A stretch of 64,000 nt of DNA from positions 1-64,000 of the forward strand of contig NZ_CADFDB010000018.1 in assembly GCF_902832845.1 (NCBI RefSeq), given 5' to 3'. Every line of letters begins with the position of its first letter. The first letter of the stretch is position 1. Positions 9,829 through 18,488 of this stretch are shown here, piece by piece. This stretch comes from Burkholderia metallica. GTDB taxonomy: Bacteria; Pseudomonadota; Gammaproteobacteria; Burkholderiales; Burkholderiaceae. Below the pieces are notes generated by a model that saw only the letters and a list, made by a program, of their open reading frames with translations, was not told the DNA's origin and searched no databases. A program made the position numbers and the translations under genes.

Positions 9829-10463
9829 CCCTCGTCCTTGCGTGTAGGGGCGGATAGCGGACTGTCTACCGACAGCGCATGGTGTTCGCGCCGAGTGAGC
9901 GGAGGCGGCAGGGCCGGCCCCCGCCGCGCGGCCGCTGCGTGAAATTCAGGAGGGGCAAACAGTCGCAAGATCTCCGGCACGGGTTCATCGCCCGGGATGT
10001 GCTCGGCGTGCAGATCGAGTTGCTCAAACATGTCTTCGAGCGAGTGATTGCCACACAGTAGCGCATCGATCGAATCGCATTCGCCGCGTACGCCCGGATC
10101 GACCTGCGAATCTGGCGCGAGCGTGTGCGGTGTCGGTTCATCCCCCGGTGGCATCAGTTCTGTGGTAACCGACGCATGGGGATCGGTCAGCGCGCGCCAG
10201 TACTGCGCGTGCAACGTCTCGACCAGGGAGTCGGCGCCGTCGGCGTTGGCTACGGTGCGTACCGGTGCATCGGCACCATCCATGCATCCGATACCGAGTT
10301 CGCGCAGCACATCATCGCTGTTGTACGGGTGGTCGATTACTTCGTAATCCGGAAGGTATGGGCATTCCACGCCGGGCGTCTGCCGCTCTCGGTATCCGTC
10401 AGGCACGGGCTCGGTGTGCGAGATATTCGGTTGGCGACGCCACGGCTGACGAAAGGAACGCAT
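9825..10463 (-). CDS. TagK-like T6SS-associated protein
   Basis: A 212-residue acidic protein without signal peptide or membrane segment. The C-terminal half (SLEDMFEQLDLH, then VPEILRLFAPPEFHA and LPPPLTRREHHAL) matches my memory of the C-terminal domain of TagK proteins found in Burkholderia-type T6SS loci. An FHA domain, present in some longer relatives, is absent here, so this is a short form. It is the first gene of the leftward operon, 543 bp from tssH, and a promoter-like sequence lies about 70 bp upstream. The function of TagK is not established. Confidence 0.6.
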   Translation of the reverse strand: MRSFRQPWRRQPNISHTEPVPDGYRERQTPGVECPYLPDYEVIDHPYNSDDVLRELGIGCMDGADAPVRTVANADGADSLVETLHAQYWRALTDPHASVTTELMPPGDEPTPHTLAPDSQVDPGVRGECDSIDALLCGNHSLEDMFEQLDLHAEHIPGDEPVPEILRLFAPPEFHAAAARRGPALPPPLTRREHHALSVDSPLSAPTRKDEG

Positions 10464-10532
10464 CTGGGGGTCCGATGACTGGAATTTCGCATTTTAACCA
10501 CGAGTCCGGGCGGTTCGTCTATCGTCGCGGAG

Positions 10533-10561
10533 ATAATCGACTTTTCGAGATGGGTTGTGAA
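10533..10561 (-). promoter_or_regulatory. sigma70-like promoter for the tagK-tssA operon
   Basis: On the minus strand TTCACA (10561-10556) and GATTAT (10538-10533) are separated by 17 bases. Predicted initiation near 10526 would give a leader of about 60 bases before the tagK-like start at 10463. This is a match by eye to the consensus only. Confidence 0.4.
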
Positions 10562-10825
10562 TATTTTTGAGATTGATCGTGAAATGTTAAATGCAGTAAC
10601 GGTTGGTGTGAAAAAGATATTAAAATCAATTGGCTGCATATTTGTGAAAAATTGCAAATAATTGGGATATCGAAAATATCTCAAAATAACAATGACTTGG
10701 ATTGTCTTGATCTGAGTGTGTCGGCCTGGGGCGCTCGCGGGAAAGTGTGTGATTTGGGGCGGGGGCGATGCGATGGATTCCGGGTGGTGCAGCTTGATTT
10801 CGGTAATTGAGGTCAATGGAATGGA

Positions 10826-10855
10826 TTGACGGAAATTGAATTTCGTGTCGATAAT
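10826..10855 (+). promoter_or_regulatory. sigma70-like promoter for the tssH operon
   Basis: TTGACG (10826-10831) and GATAAT (10850-10855) are separated by 18 bases, each matching five of six consensus positions. Initiation near 10862 would leave a leader of about 145 bases before tssH at 11007, long enough for post-transcriptional control. Confidence 0.5.
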
Positions 10856-11006
10856 GCCGCTCCGATTCTAATTGGCCGATTGAATCGGATCTAAGAGAGA
10901 GCGATGGATCGAGTATTTCCAGCGATATCAGTCGAAGCATCTACGTAGCAGTCCTGATATCAAGGGAATGATGCTTGGGGCATCGCGGCCACCAACTAAG
11001 AACATC

Positions 11007-13688
11007 ATGACCATTTCGCGCCAAGCACTGTTCGGTAAGCTCGGGGTTCGGCTTTACCGGAGCATCGAGTCGGCGACGAGTTTCTGCAAGTTGCGCGGGA
11101 ATCCGTTCGTCGAGCTCATCCACTGGCTGCATCAAATGCTGCAGCAGCCGGACGGCGACCTTCAGCGGATCGTTCGTCACGCCGGTATTGATCGCGACAC
11201 GCTCGAGCGTGACTTCGCGCGGGCGCTGGCTGCGTTGCCGGCGGGCGCAAGTTCGATCAGCGATTTTTCGTGGCACATCGAATCGGCAATCGAGCGCGCG
11301 TGGGTGCTTGCGACGCTCGAACACGGTGACCGCCGCGTGCGCGGTGCGTGGTTGATCGCAGCACTCGTGTCCACGCCTGACTTGCGGCGTGTGCTGCTTG
11401 GCATCTCCCCCGCGTTCGGCAAAATCCCGGTCGACGGCCTCGCCGACGTGCTTCCGGCCTGGATCGGCGGTTCGCCGGAAGCGGCTGATGATCCGTATGA
11501 CCGCAGCGAATTGTTACCTGCCACGCCGGGCGAGGCGTCCAGCGCGATGCCGGGTGCGCCGAAGAGCGGTTCGCTTGAGCAGTACTGCACGGATCTGACG
11601 GCACTGGCCCGCGCTGGCGAAATCGATCCGGTCATCGGCCGCGAGCTCGAGATCCGCACGATGATCGACGTGTTGCTGCGCCGGCGGCAGAACAACCCGC
11701 TGGTGACCGGCGAAGCCGGCGTCGGCAAGACGGCCGTGGTCGAAGGTCTCGCCCGCGCGATCGCGTCGGGCAACGTGCCGCCGAAGCTGGCCGACGTGCG
11801 GTTGCTCAGCCTCGATGTCGGCGCGCTGCTGGCCGGTGCCAGCATGAAGGGTGAGTTCGAGGCCCGCTTGAAGGGGCTACTCGAAGCGGCCGCGAAGTCG
11901 GCTGCCCCCGTGATCCTGTTCATCGACGAGATCCATACGCTGATCGGCGCGGGCGGCCAGGCGGGCACGGGCGACGCCGCCAACCTCCTGAAGCCGGCCC
12001 TCGCGCGCGGCACGATCCGGACGATCGGCGCGACGACCTGGGCCGAGTACAAGCGGCATATCGAAAAGGATCCCGCATTGACCCGGCGCTTTCAGGTGCT
12101 GCAGGTCGCGGAGCCGTCCGAGGTCGCTGCCATCGATATGGTGCGGGGGCTCGCGCAAACGTTCTCGGCGCATCACGGTGTCGTGGTGCGCGACGATGCG
12201 ATCCGGGGTGCAGTGACGTTGTCGCACCGCTACATTCCGGCACGCCAGTTGCCGGACAAGGCGATCAGCCTGCTCGATACCGCCTGTGCGCGGGTCGCGC
12301 TGTCGCAACATGCAACGCCGCGCGAGCTCGACGACGTCCGCCAGCGCCTCGCGGCCGCGCGCACGGAAGAGGCGCTGCTCGTGCAGGAGGCCCGCGTCGG
12401 TCTGGACGCGGAAAAGGCACTAGCCAATGTGCGGGTGCGCATCGACACGCTGGCAACGGAGGAGGCCGCGGTCGACATGCGTTGGCGTGAACAGGTCGCC
12501 GCCGCGCAGGCGCTGCTTGCCGCACGCGGGGGCGCGGCAGGATCGCCCGATGATTCGCCGATGCCCGTTGAACGGCTGCGCGAGCTCGAGCGCGCGCTGG
12601 CTGACCTTCAGGGCGAGGCACCGCTCGTGTTTCCGGAAGTCGACGAGGCGATCGTCGCGGAGATCGTTTCGGATTGGACCGGTATCCCGGTAGGTCGCAT
12701 GGTCACGGACGAGGTGGCCGCCGTGCGCCGACTACCCGAAACGCTGGACGCGCGCGTGATCGGTCAGGCGGATGCGCTGCGCCTGATCGGCGAGCGCGTG
12801 CAGACCGCGCGGGCCGGCCTGACCGACCCGAAGAAGCCGCTCGGCGTGTTCCTGCTCGCGGGGCCGTCGGGTGTGGGCAAGACAGAAACAGCACTGGCAC
12901 TGGCCGAGGCGCTGTACGGCGGCGAACAAAACCTGATCACGATCAACATGAGCGAGTATCAGGAAGCCCACACCGTGTCGGGCTTGAAAGGGGCGCCGCC
13001 CGGGTATGTCGGTTATGGGGAGGGCGGGGTGCTGACCGAAGCGGTACGCCGCCGTCCGTACGCGGTCGTGCTGCTCGACGAGATCGAAAAGGCCCATCGC
13101 GACGTGCATGAAATGTTCTTCCAGGTGTTCGACAAGGGCTACATGGAGGACGGCGACGGTCGCCACATCGATTTCCGCAATACCACCATCCTGCTGACCA
13201 GCAATGTCGGCTCCGATCTGACCGCGGGCCTGTGCGCCGATCCAATGTTGTCGCCCGATATGGACGGGTTACGGGATGCACTCGTCCCCGAATTGCTGAA
13301 AGTCTTCCCGGCTGCCTTTCTCGGACGAGTGACGGTCGTGCCTTACCGGCCGCTGGCCGACGCCGCGCTTGCTCGCGTCGTCCGTCTGCATCTGGGGCGC
13401 GTGGCGAAGCGCATGGCCGACAGTCATGAAATCGCGCTTACCTATGACGAGGCGTTGGTCGACTACATCGTCGGCCGTTGCCTCGTACAGGAGACCGGTG
13501 CGCGAGTCCTCATCGGTTTTATCGAACAACATGTGCTGCCTCGCCTGTCGGCCCTTTGGCTCGACGCGTTCACGTCGAACGCCGCGCTTGCACGTATTGC
13601 AATCGGTGTCGCCGATCCAGCCGCAGCGCCTGTGCAGGCGTTGACGTTCGATGCATTGCCATCCCGTTTGGACGAAGCGCTTTGCTGA
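11007..13688 (+). CDS. tssH: T6SS ATPase TssH (ClpV)
   Basis: An 893-residue ClpB/ClpV-type AAA+ ATPase that disassembles the contracted TssB-TssC sheath. It has an N-terminal Clp_N domain (residues 1-150), a first AAA domain with Walker A GEAGVGKT (235-242) and Walker B LFIDEIHT, a coiled-coil middle, and a second AAA domain with Walker A GPSGVGKT (619-626). ATG 11007 (MTISRQALFGKL) is chosen because this is the conserved ClpV N-terminus; an in-frame ATG at 10968 would add 13 unrelated residues. It leads the rightward operon. Confidence 0.95.
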   Translation: MTISRQALFGKLGVRLYRSIESATSFCKLRGNPFVELIHWLHQMLQQPDGDLQRIVRHAGIDRDTLERDFARALAALPAGASSISDFSWHIESAIERAWVLATLEHGDRRVRGAWLIAALVSTPDLRRVLLGISPAFGKIPVDGLADVLPAWIGGSPEAADDPYDRSELLPATPGEASSAMPGAPKSGSLEQYCTDLTALARAGEIDPVIGRELEIRTMIDVLLRRRQNNPLVTGEAGVGKTAVVEGLARAIASGNVPPKLADVRLLSLDVGALLAGASMKGEFEARLKGLLEAAAKSAAPVILFIDEIHTLIGAGGQAGTGDAANLLKPALARGTIRTIGATTWAEYKRHIEKDPALTRRFQVLQVAEPSEVAAIDMVRGLAQTFSAHHGVVVRDDAIRGAVTLSHRYIPARQLPDKAISLLDTACARVALSQHATPRELDDVRQRLAAARTEEALLVQEARVGLDAEKALANVRVRIDTLATEEAAVDMRWREQVAAAQALLAARGGAAGSPDDSPMPVERLRELERALADLQGEAPLVFPEVDEAIVAEIVSDWTGIPVGRMVTDEVAAVRRLPETLDARVIGQADALRLIGERVQTARAGLTDPKKPLGVFLLAGPSGVGKTETALALAEALYGGEQNLITINMSEYQEAHTVSGLKGAPPGYVGYGEGGVLTEAVRRRPYAVVLLDEIEKAHRDVHEMFFQVFDKGYMEDGDGRHIDFRNTTILLTSNVGSDLTAGLCADPMLSPDMDGLRDALVPELLKVFPAAFLGRVTVVPYRPLADAALARVVRLHLGRVAKRMADSHEIALTYDEALVDYIVGRCLVQETGARVLIGFIEQHVLPRLSALWLDAFTSNAALARIAIGVADPAAAPVQALTFDALPSRLDEALC

Positions 13689-13725
13689 GCGCAGTCCACT
13701 TACCACCGTCCAGGAGAACCTGTTC

Positions 13726-14268
13726 ATGTCCGCTTCCAGCAGTTCGCAGAAATTCATCGCGCGCAATCGTGCGCCGCGCGTGCAAATCGAGTACGACGTC
13801 GAGGTCTACGGCTCGGAGAAAAAGGTCGAGCTGCCGTTCGTGATGGGCGTGCTGGCCGACCTCTCCGGCAAGCATCCGGTCGAGCCGCTGCCGGCTGTAT
13901 CGGATCGGCGGTTCCTCGACATCGATATCGACAATTTCGACGAACGCATGAAGGCGATCCGTCCTCGCGTCGCGTTTGCCGTGCCGAACACGCTGACGGG
14001 TGAAGGTCAGATGATGGTCGACATGACCTTCGAGAGCATCGAGGACTTCTCGCCGGCCGCCATCGCTCGAGAAGTCGAGCCGCTGCGCCGGCTGCTCGAA
14101 GCGCGTACGCAGCTTGCGAACCTGCAGACCTACATGGACGGCAAGTCGGGTGCCGAAGCGCTCGTTACCCAATTGCTGCAGGATCCGGCGCTGCTCGAGT
14201 CGCTTGCCTCCGCGCCCAGGCCCGTGCGTCACGAGGGCGATGAAGCCGAACGGAACAAAGCGAACTGA
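13726..14268 (+). CDS. tssB: T6SS contractile sheath small subunit TssB
   Basis: A 180-residue protein with the VipA-type sequence (SSQKFIARNRAPRVQIEYDVE near the N-terminus, LPFVMGVLADLSG near residue 40). It pairs with TssC to form the sheath. CAGGAGAACC supplies the ribosome site before ATG 13726, and the start lies 37 bp after the tssH stop. The last 25 residues are charged and variable. Confidence 0.96.
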   Translation: MSASSSSQKFIARNRAPRVQIEYDVEVYGSEKKVELPFVMGVLADLSGKHPVEPLPAVSDRRFLDIDIDNFDERMKAIRPRVAFAVPNTLTGEGQMMVDMTFESIEDFSPAAIAREVEPLRRLLEARTQLANLQTYMDGKSGAEALVTQLLQDPALLESLASAPRPVRHEGDEAERNKAN

Positions 14269-14295
14269 CCGACGAAGCGATCGAGGATGACCACC

Positions 14296-15789
14296 ATGGC
14301 GAAACAGCAAGCACAGGCCGACCACGCTCAGACGGCCATTCAATCCGACTTTACGCAACTGCTCGAAAGGGAGTTCCGCCCGAAGACCGAGCAGGCGCGT
14401 GAAGCAGTCGAACATGCGGTCCAGACGCTCGCCGAGCAGGCGCTGACGCAATCGACCACGATCAGCGACGACGCATACAAGAGCATCGCCGCGATCATCG
14501 CGCAGATCGACCACAAGCTCTCCGAGCAGATCAATCTGATTCTCCACCACGACGACTATCAGGCGCTGGAGTCGGCCTGGCGTGGTCTGCATCACCTTGT
14601 ATCGAACACGGAGACGGACGAGCACCTCAAGATTCGCGCCCTCGACGTATCGAAGACCGAACTGCACCGCACGATGCGCCGGTACAAGGGCATCGCATGG
14701 GACCAGAGTCCGCTCTTCAAGCAGATCTACGAACAGGAATACGGCCAGCTCGGCGGCGAACCGTACGGCTGCCTGGTCGCCGACTACTATTTCGACCATA
14801 CGCCGCCCGACGTCGACCTGCTGGGCTCGATCGCGAAAGTCGCCGCGGCCGCGCATACGCCGTTCATCACGGGCGCGGCGCCGTCGGTGCTGCAGATGGA
14901 GTCGTGGCAGGAGCTCGCGAACCCGCGTGACCTGACGAAGATCTTCACGCAGAACCTCGAATACGCGGCATGGAATTCGCTGCGCAACACCGAGGACGCG
15001 CGCTATGTTGGGCTCGCGATGCCACGCTTCCTCGCGCGCGTGCCGTATGGTGCGAAGACCAATCCGGTCGACGAGTTCGATTTCGAGGAAGACACGAATG
15101 GGTCGGATCACAGCCGCTACGGCTGGGCGAACGCCGCGTATGCGATGGGCGTCAACATCAACCGCTCGTTCAAGCAGTACGGCTGGTGCTCGCTGATCCG
15201 CGGCGTCGAGTCGGGCGGCACGGTCGAGAACTTGCCGTGCCACACGTTCCCGACCGACGACGGCGGGGTCGACATGAAGTGTCCGACCGAGATCGCGATC
15301 TCGGATCGGCGCGAGGCCGAACTGTCGAAGAACGGCTTCATTCCGCTCGTGCATCGCAAAAATACCGATCACGCGACCTTCATCGGCGCGCAGTCGCTGC
15401 AAAAGCCGGCCGAGTATCACGACGCGGATGCGACTGCCAACGCGAACCTGTCCGCACGCCTGCCGTATCTGTTCGCCTGCTCGCGCTTCGCGCACTACCT
15501 GAAGTGCATCGTGCGCGACAAGATCGGCGCGTTCAAGGAGCGTGAGGACATGCAGCGCTGGCTCAATGAATGGGTCATGCACTACGTCGACGCGGATCCG
15601 GCCAACTCGTCGCAAGACACCAAGGCGCGCCGGCCGCTCGCAGCAGCCGAAGTCCTCGTCGAAGACGTCGAAGGCAATCCCGGCTACTACCAGGCGAAAT
15701 TCTTCCTGCGTCCGCACTTCCAGCTCGAGGGGCTGACGGTTTCGCTGCGGCTCGTCACCAAGCTGCCGTCGATCAAGGAAGCCGCTTGA
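14296..15789 (+). CDS. tssC: T6SS contractile sheath large subunit TssC
   Basis: A 497-residue VipB-type sheath protein. Conserved blocks include ALESAWRGLHHLV near residue 90, EYGQLGGEPYGCLVADYYFDH near 155 and the C-terminal GYYQAKFFLRPHFQLEGL segment. Two ATG codons are close together; ATG 14296 has GAGG nine bases upstream, whereas ATG 14287 has it directly adjacent, so 14296 is preferred (the alternative adds three residues). It lies 27 bp after tssB. Confidence 0.96.
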   Translation: MAKQQAQADHAQTAIQSDFTQLLEREFRPKTEQAREAVEHAVQTLAEQALTQSTTISDDAYKSIAAIIAQIDHKLSEQINLILHHDDYQALESAWRGLHHLVSNTETDEHLKIRALDVSKTELHRTMRRYKGIAWDQSPLFKQIYEQEYGQLGGEPYGCLVADYYFDHTPPDVDLLGSIAKVAAAAHTPFITGAAPSVLQMESWQELANPRDLTKIFTQNLEYAAWNSLRNTEDARYVGLAMPRFLARVPYGAKTNPVDEFDFEEDTNGSDHSRYGWANAAYAMGVNINRSFKQYGWCSLIRGVESGGTVENLPCHTFPTDDGGVDMKCPTEIAISDRREAELSKNGFIPLVHRKNTDHATFIGAQSLQKPAEYHDADATANANLSARLPYLFACSRFAHYLKCIVRDKIGAFKEREDMQRWLNEWVMHYVDADPANSSQDTKARRPLAAAEVLVEDVEGNPGYYQAKFFLRPHFQLEGLTVSLRLVTKLPSIKEAA

Positions 15790-15877
15790 TTTAGAAGCTT
15801 CGCCCTCTTGGATCGGGCGTCGGACCATTCTCTCCCGTAGCGCCCGACCCGTTTTCACTCACTCAAGGAGCATTGGC

Positions 15878-16363
15878 ATGGCACAAGACATTTTCCTGAA
15901 GATCGACGGCATCAACGGCGAATCGCTCGACGACAAGCACAAGGACGAGATCGAAATCCTGAACTGGGACTGGGAAATCCTGCAGGAATCGACGATGCAT
16001 GCCGGTAGCGGCGGCGGTGCAGGCAAGGCGACGGTCAAGGATCTGACATTCGAACACAACATCGATCGCGCGAGTCCGAACCTGATGAAGTACGCGCTGA
16101 CCGGCAAGCACATCGACCAGGCGACGCTCGTGATGCGCAAGGCCGGTGGCAACCCGCTCGAGTACCTGAAGCTCACGATGAGCGACGTGATCGTCACGCG
16201 CGTGAAGCCGTCGGGCAGCAAGCTGGATGCCGAGAAGAGCCGCGAAACGGTGTCGCTGTCGTTCGCGAAGGTGAAGCAGGAGTACGTCGTGCAGAACGCG
16301 CAGGGCGGCAGCGGCGGTGCCGTGACGGCCAGCTTCGACATCAAGGGCAACAAGGAAGCGTAA
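15878..16363 (+). CDS. hcp: T6SS tail-tube protein Hcp (TssD)
   Basis: A 161-residue Hcp1-type protein beginning MAQDIFLKIDGINGES. Hcp hexamers stack into the inner tube and are also a secreted hallmark of the system. AAGGAG at 15865-15870 is a strong ribosome site before ATG 15878. The 88-bp gap from tssC holds a weak inverted repeat (TCGGGCG 15813-15819 and CGCCCGA 15841-15847). A strong stem-loop directly follows the gene, a common arrangement for a product needed in excess. Confidence 0.96.
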   Translation: MAQDIFLKIDGINGESLDDKHKDEIEILNWDWEILQESTMHAGSGGGAGKATVKDLTFEHNIDRASPNLMKYALTGKHIDQATLVMRKAGGNPLEYLKLTMSDVIVTRVKPSGSKLDAEKSRETVSLSFAKVKQEYVVQNAQGGSGGAVTASFDIKGNKEA

Positions 16364-16374
16364 GCCCGGGAGGT

Positions 16375-16413
16375 GCCGCGCGTTGGGAGAAGGCTGCTTT
16401 CTCCGCGCGCGGC
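16375..16413 (+). other. intercistronic stem-loop after hcp
   Basis: GCCGCGCG (16375-16382) pairs with CGCGCGGC (16406-16413), and GGAGAA (16386-16391) pairs with TTCTCC (16399-16404), around a 7-base loop and a small 3/1 internal bulge. It begins 12 bp after the hcp stop. No U-tract follows, so it more probably protects the upstream mRNA or partly attenuates transcription than ends it fully. Confidence 0.6.
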
Positions 16414-16444
16414 GCATCTCGCTGTCCATCAAGGTGAAATCTGC

Positions 16445-16948
16445 ATGCGTTCGATCCTGACTGCCGCCACCCTCGCCAGTGTTGTGTTGATTTCCGCCTG
16501 TGCGAGCGGCGAGCCGAAACCCAAGGAGCCGATCCGGCTTGACATGATGGTCGACGCGAAGGTCGACGTCAATCCGGACGACCGCGGACGGGCGGCGCCG
16601 ATTGTCGTGCGCCTCTATGAGCTGAAGAACGACAACGCCTTCAATGCGGCGGACTTCTTCACGCTGCAGACCCAGGAGAAGACCGTACTGGGCGACGACG
16701 TCGTGAAGCGCGACGAAGTACAACTGCGGCCTGGCGAGCATCGGACCATTGCTCGGCGCCTGGACCCGGCAACGACCGTCATCGGCGTGATTGCGGCTTA
16801 TCGCGACTTGCCGAATTCCGTGTGGCGGACGGTCTACACGATGCCGATCGCACCCGACAAGGCGTGGTACCGCTTCTTCACGCCGAAGCTGAAACTGAAG
16901 ATCGATCTCGAGGCCAAGGCCGTCCGGATCGAGGAAGCCAAGAAATGA
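16445..16948 (+). CDS. tssJ: T6SS outer-membrane lipoprotein TssJ
   Basis: A 167-residue lipoprotein. The signal peptide has a hydrophobic stretch (residues 4-17) and a lipobox LISAC with the lipidated cysteine at position 19. The mature part is a TssJ/SciN-type beta-sandwich with PIVVRLYELK and the AYRDLPNSVWR block. It anchors the TssL-TssM-TssJ membrane complex to the outer membrane. ATG 16445 is fixed by the signal peptide and by AAGGTGAAAT immediately upstream; an earlier in-frame start at 16373 would lie within the stem-loop. Confidence 0.93.
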   Translation: MRSILTAATLASVVLISACASGEPKPKEPIRLDMMVDAKVDVNPDDRGRAAPIVVRLYELKNDNAFNAADFFTLQTQEKTVLGDDVVKRDEVQLRPGEHRTIARRLDPATTVIGVIAAYRDLPNSVWRTVYTMPIAPDKAWYRFFTPKLKLKIDLEAKAVRIEEAKK

Positions 16949-16979
16949 ATCACGTCGCGCAACGAAACGGACGATACGT

Positions 16980-18326
16980 ATGAGCTGGTATGCCAAGGTC
17001 GCCTGGCAGGAAGGATTGTTTTTCCGTCCGCAACTGTTCCAGCAGCAGGATCGCTATTTGGAGAAGTACGCGCACATGCGCGCGGCGCCGCTGTCGCCGT
17101 TCTTTTTCGGTTTTTCGCACTACGCACTCGATCTGGAATCGCTCGCGCTCGGCAAGGTGATCGTCAAATCCGCCGCCGGCGTGTTCGCCGACGGCTCGCC
17201 GTTCGACGCGCCGGGTAACACGCCGCTGCCGCCTCCGTTGACGATTCGACCGGAGCATCTCGATCAGGTGATCTATCTGGCGGTACCGGTCCGACTGCCG
17301 AATTGCGAAGAGACGACGTTCGTGAACACTGCGGATTCGCTGGCGCGCTACCTCGTGTTCGACACTGAGTTGCGCGACACGAATTCGGTCGGCCTCGCAC
17401 CCGAGTCCGTGCAGCTTTCGAACCTGCGCTTGCGCCTTCTGCCAGAGAAGGAACTCGGTGATGCGTGGATCGGCCTCGCACTCACATGCGTGAAAACGAT
17501 TCGTGCGGATGGCAGCATCGAGCTCGACAATACGCTCGTGCCACCTGTTTCGGGTTTTGGGGCGAGCGATCTGCTGACCAGCTGGGTCACGAAGATTCAC
17601 GATCTCGCGAGGTTGCGCGCGAATGCGCTGGCACAACGGCTGGCGGGCACCGAGGACACCACCGCGAGTGCCGCAACGGTCACGGATTACCTGTTGCTGC
17701 AGATCCTGAACCGGTACGAGCCGTTGCTGCAGCACATGCTGCGCGTGCCGACCACGTCGCCCGCGGACATCCATGCGTTGTTGATCGGCATGGCGGGCGA
17801 GCTGTCGACGCATCTGCGCACGGATACGCGCCGGCCGCTCGATACACATCCGCCTTATCAGCACACGACGCCGCACCTGTGCCTGAAGCCGGTTGTCGAC
17901 GACACGCATCGACTGCTCAACGCCGTGCTGGTGCGCAGCGCACAAAGCATTGCACTCGAGGATCGGGGCCACGGCATGCGAAACGCGGTGGTCGATCCGG
18001 TCGACATGCAAGGTTTTACCGCCGTCGTGCTCGCCGTGCATGCCGCCATGCCGCCTGACCTGCTGAAGCAGCAGTTCCTTGCACAAGCAAAGGCCGGTCC
18101 GTCCGACAAGCTGCCAAGCCTCGTGCGCAGCCACTTGCCGGGAATCAGTCTCCAGACCTTGCCTGTTCCGCCGCGGCAGCTCCCGTTCAACGCGGGCTAC
18201 ATCTACTACGAGTTGACCCAGGATGGGCCGCTGTGGGAGGAGGTTGTGCGTCACGGTGGTTTGGCGTTGCACGTAGCGGGTGATTTTCCATCACTCAAAC
18301 TGGATTTGTGGGGCGTCAGAGGGTGA
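16980..18326 (+). CDS. tssK: T6SS baseplate protein TssK
   Basis: A 448-residue ImpJ/VasE family protein beginning MSWYAKVAWQEGLFFRPQLFQQQ, the typical TssK N-terminus. TssK joins the baseplate wedges to the membrane complex through TssL and TssM. The C-terminal block with LPFNAGYIYYELTQDGPLW is also conserved. It starts 31 bp after tssJ. Confidence 0.95.
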   Translation: MSWYAKVAWQEGLFFRPQLFQQQDRYLEKYAHMRAAPLSPFFFGFSHYALDLESLALGKVIVKSAAGVFADGSPFDAPGNTPLPPPLTIRPEHLDQVIYLAVPVRLPNCEETTFVNTADSLARYLVFDTELRDTNSVGLAPESVQLSNLRLRLLPEKELGDAWIGLALTCVKTIRADGSIELDNTLVPPVSGFGASDLLTSWVTKIHDLARLRANALAQRLAGTEDTTASAATVTDYLLLQILNRYEPLLQHMLRVPTTSPADIHALLIGMAGELSTHLRTDTRRPLDTHPPYQHTTPHLCLKPVVDDTHRLLNAVLVRSAQSIALEDRGHGMRNAVVDPVDMQGFTAVVLAVHAAMPPDLLKQQFLAQAKAGPSDKLPSLVRSHLPGISLQTLPVPPRQLPFNAGYIYYELTQDGPLWEEVVRHGGLALHVAGDFPSLKLDLWGVRG

Positions 18327-18488
18327 TTGGCGAAGACGGGCGATTGACCTGCATGAAGGTACCGGGTACCCGAGGCAATCACGAACCGGCGGCAATTGGA
18401 CACGATAGTCGGGAATGGGCGTCGGCCCTCGGCGGATCTTCATGGCGCTGCCATGACACGAATCGATAGAGCTTGAGAAGGGGAGTCC

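Larger units (their letters stand above)
10464..11006. other. AT-rich divergent intergenic region at the centre of the T6SS locus
   Basis: This 543-bp stretch separates the two divergent T6SS operons. From about 10490 to 10960 it is visibly much richer in A and T than the rest of the window. Reading frames here are short and have no recognisable domain, so I see no gene. It carries one promoter-like sequence for each direction. AT-rich centres of this kind are typical sites for H-NS-type silencing, but no binding site can be proved by eye. Confidence 0.7.

Noticed and set aside
10634-10652. Sigma54-type promoter (TTGGC then TTTG) upstream of tssH
   Set aside because: The -12 GC pair is not at the required distance; a sigma70-like site is better supported.
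10337-10816. A 159-codon frame on the minus strand in the AT-rich T6SS centre
   Set aside because: It overlaps the start of the tagK-like gene and the promoters, changes composition midway and has no domain.
13570-15858. A 762-codon frame on the minus strand across tssB and tssC
   Set aside because: It lies opposite two highly conserved sheath genes and shows no family signature.
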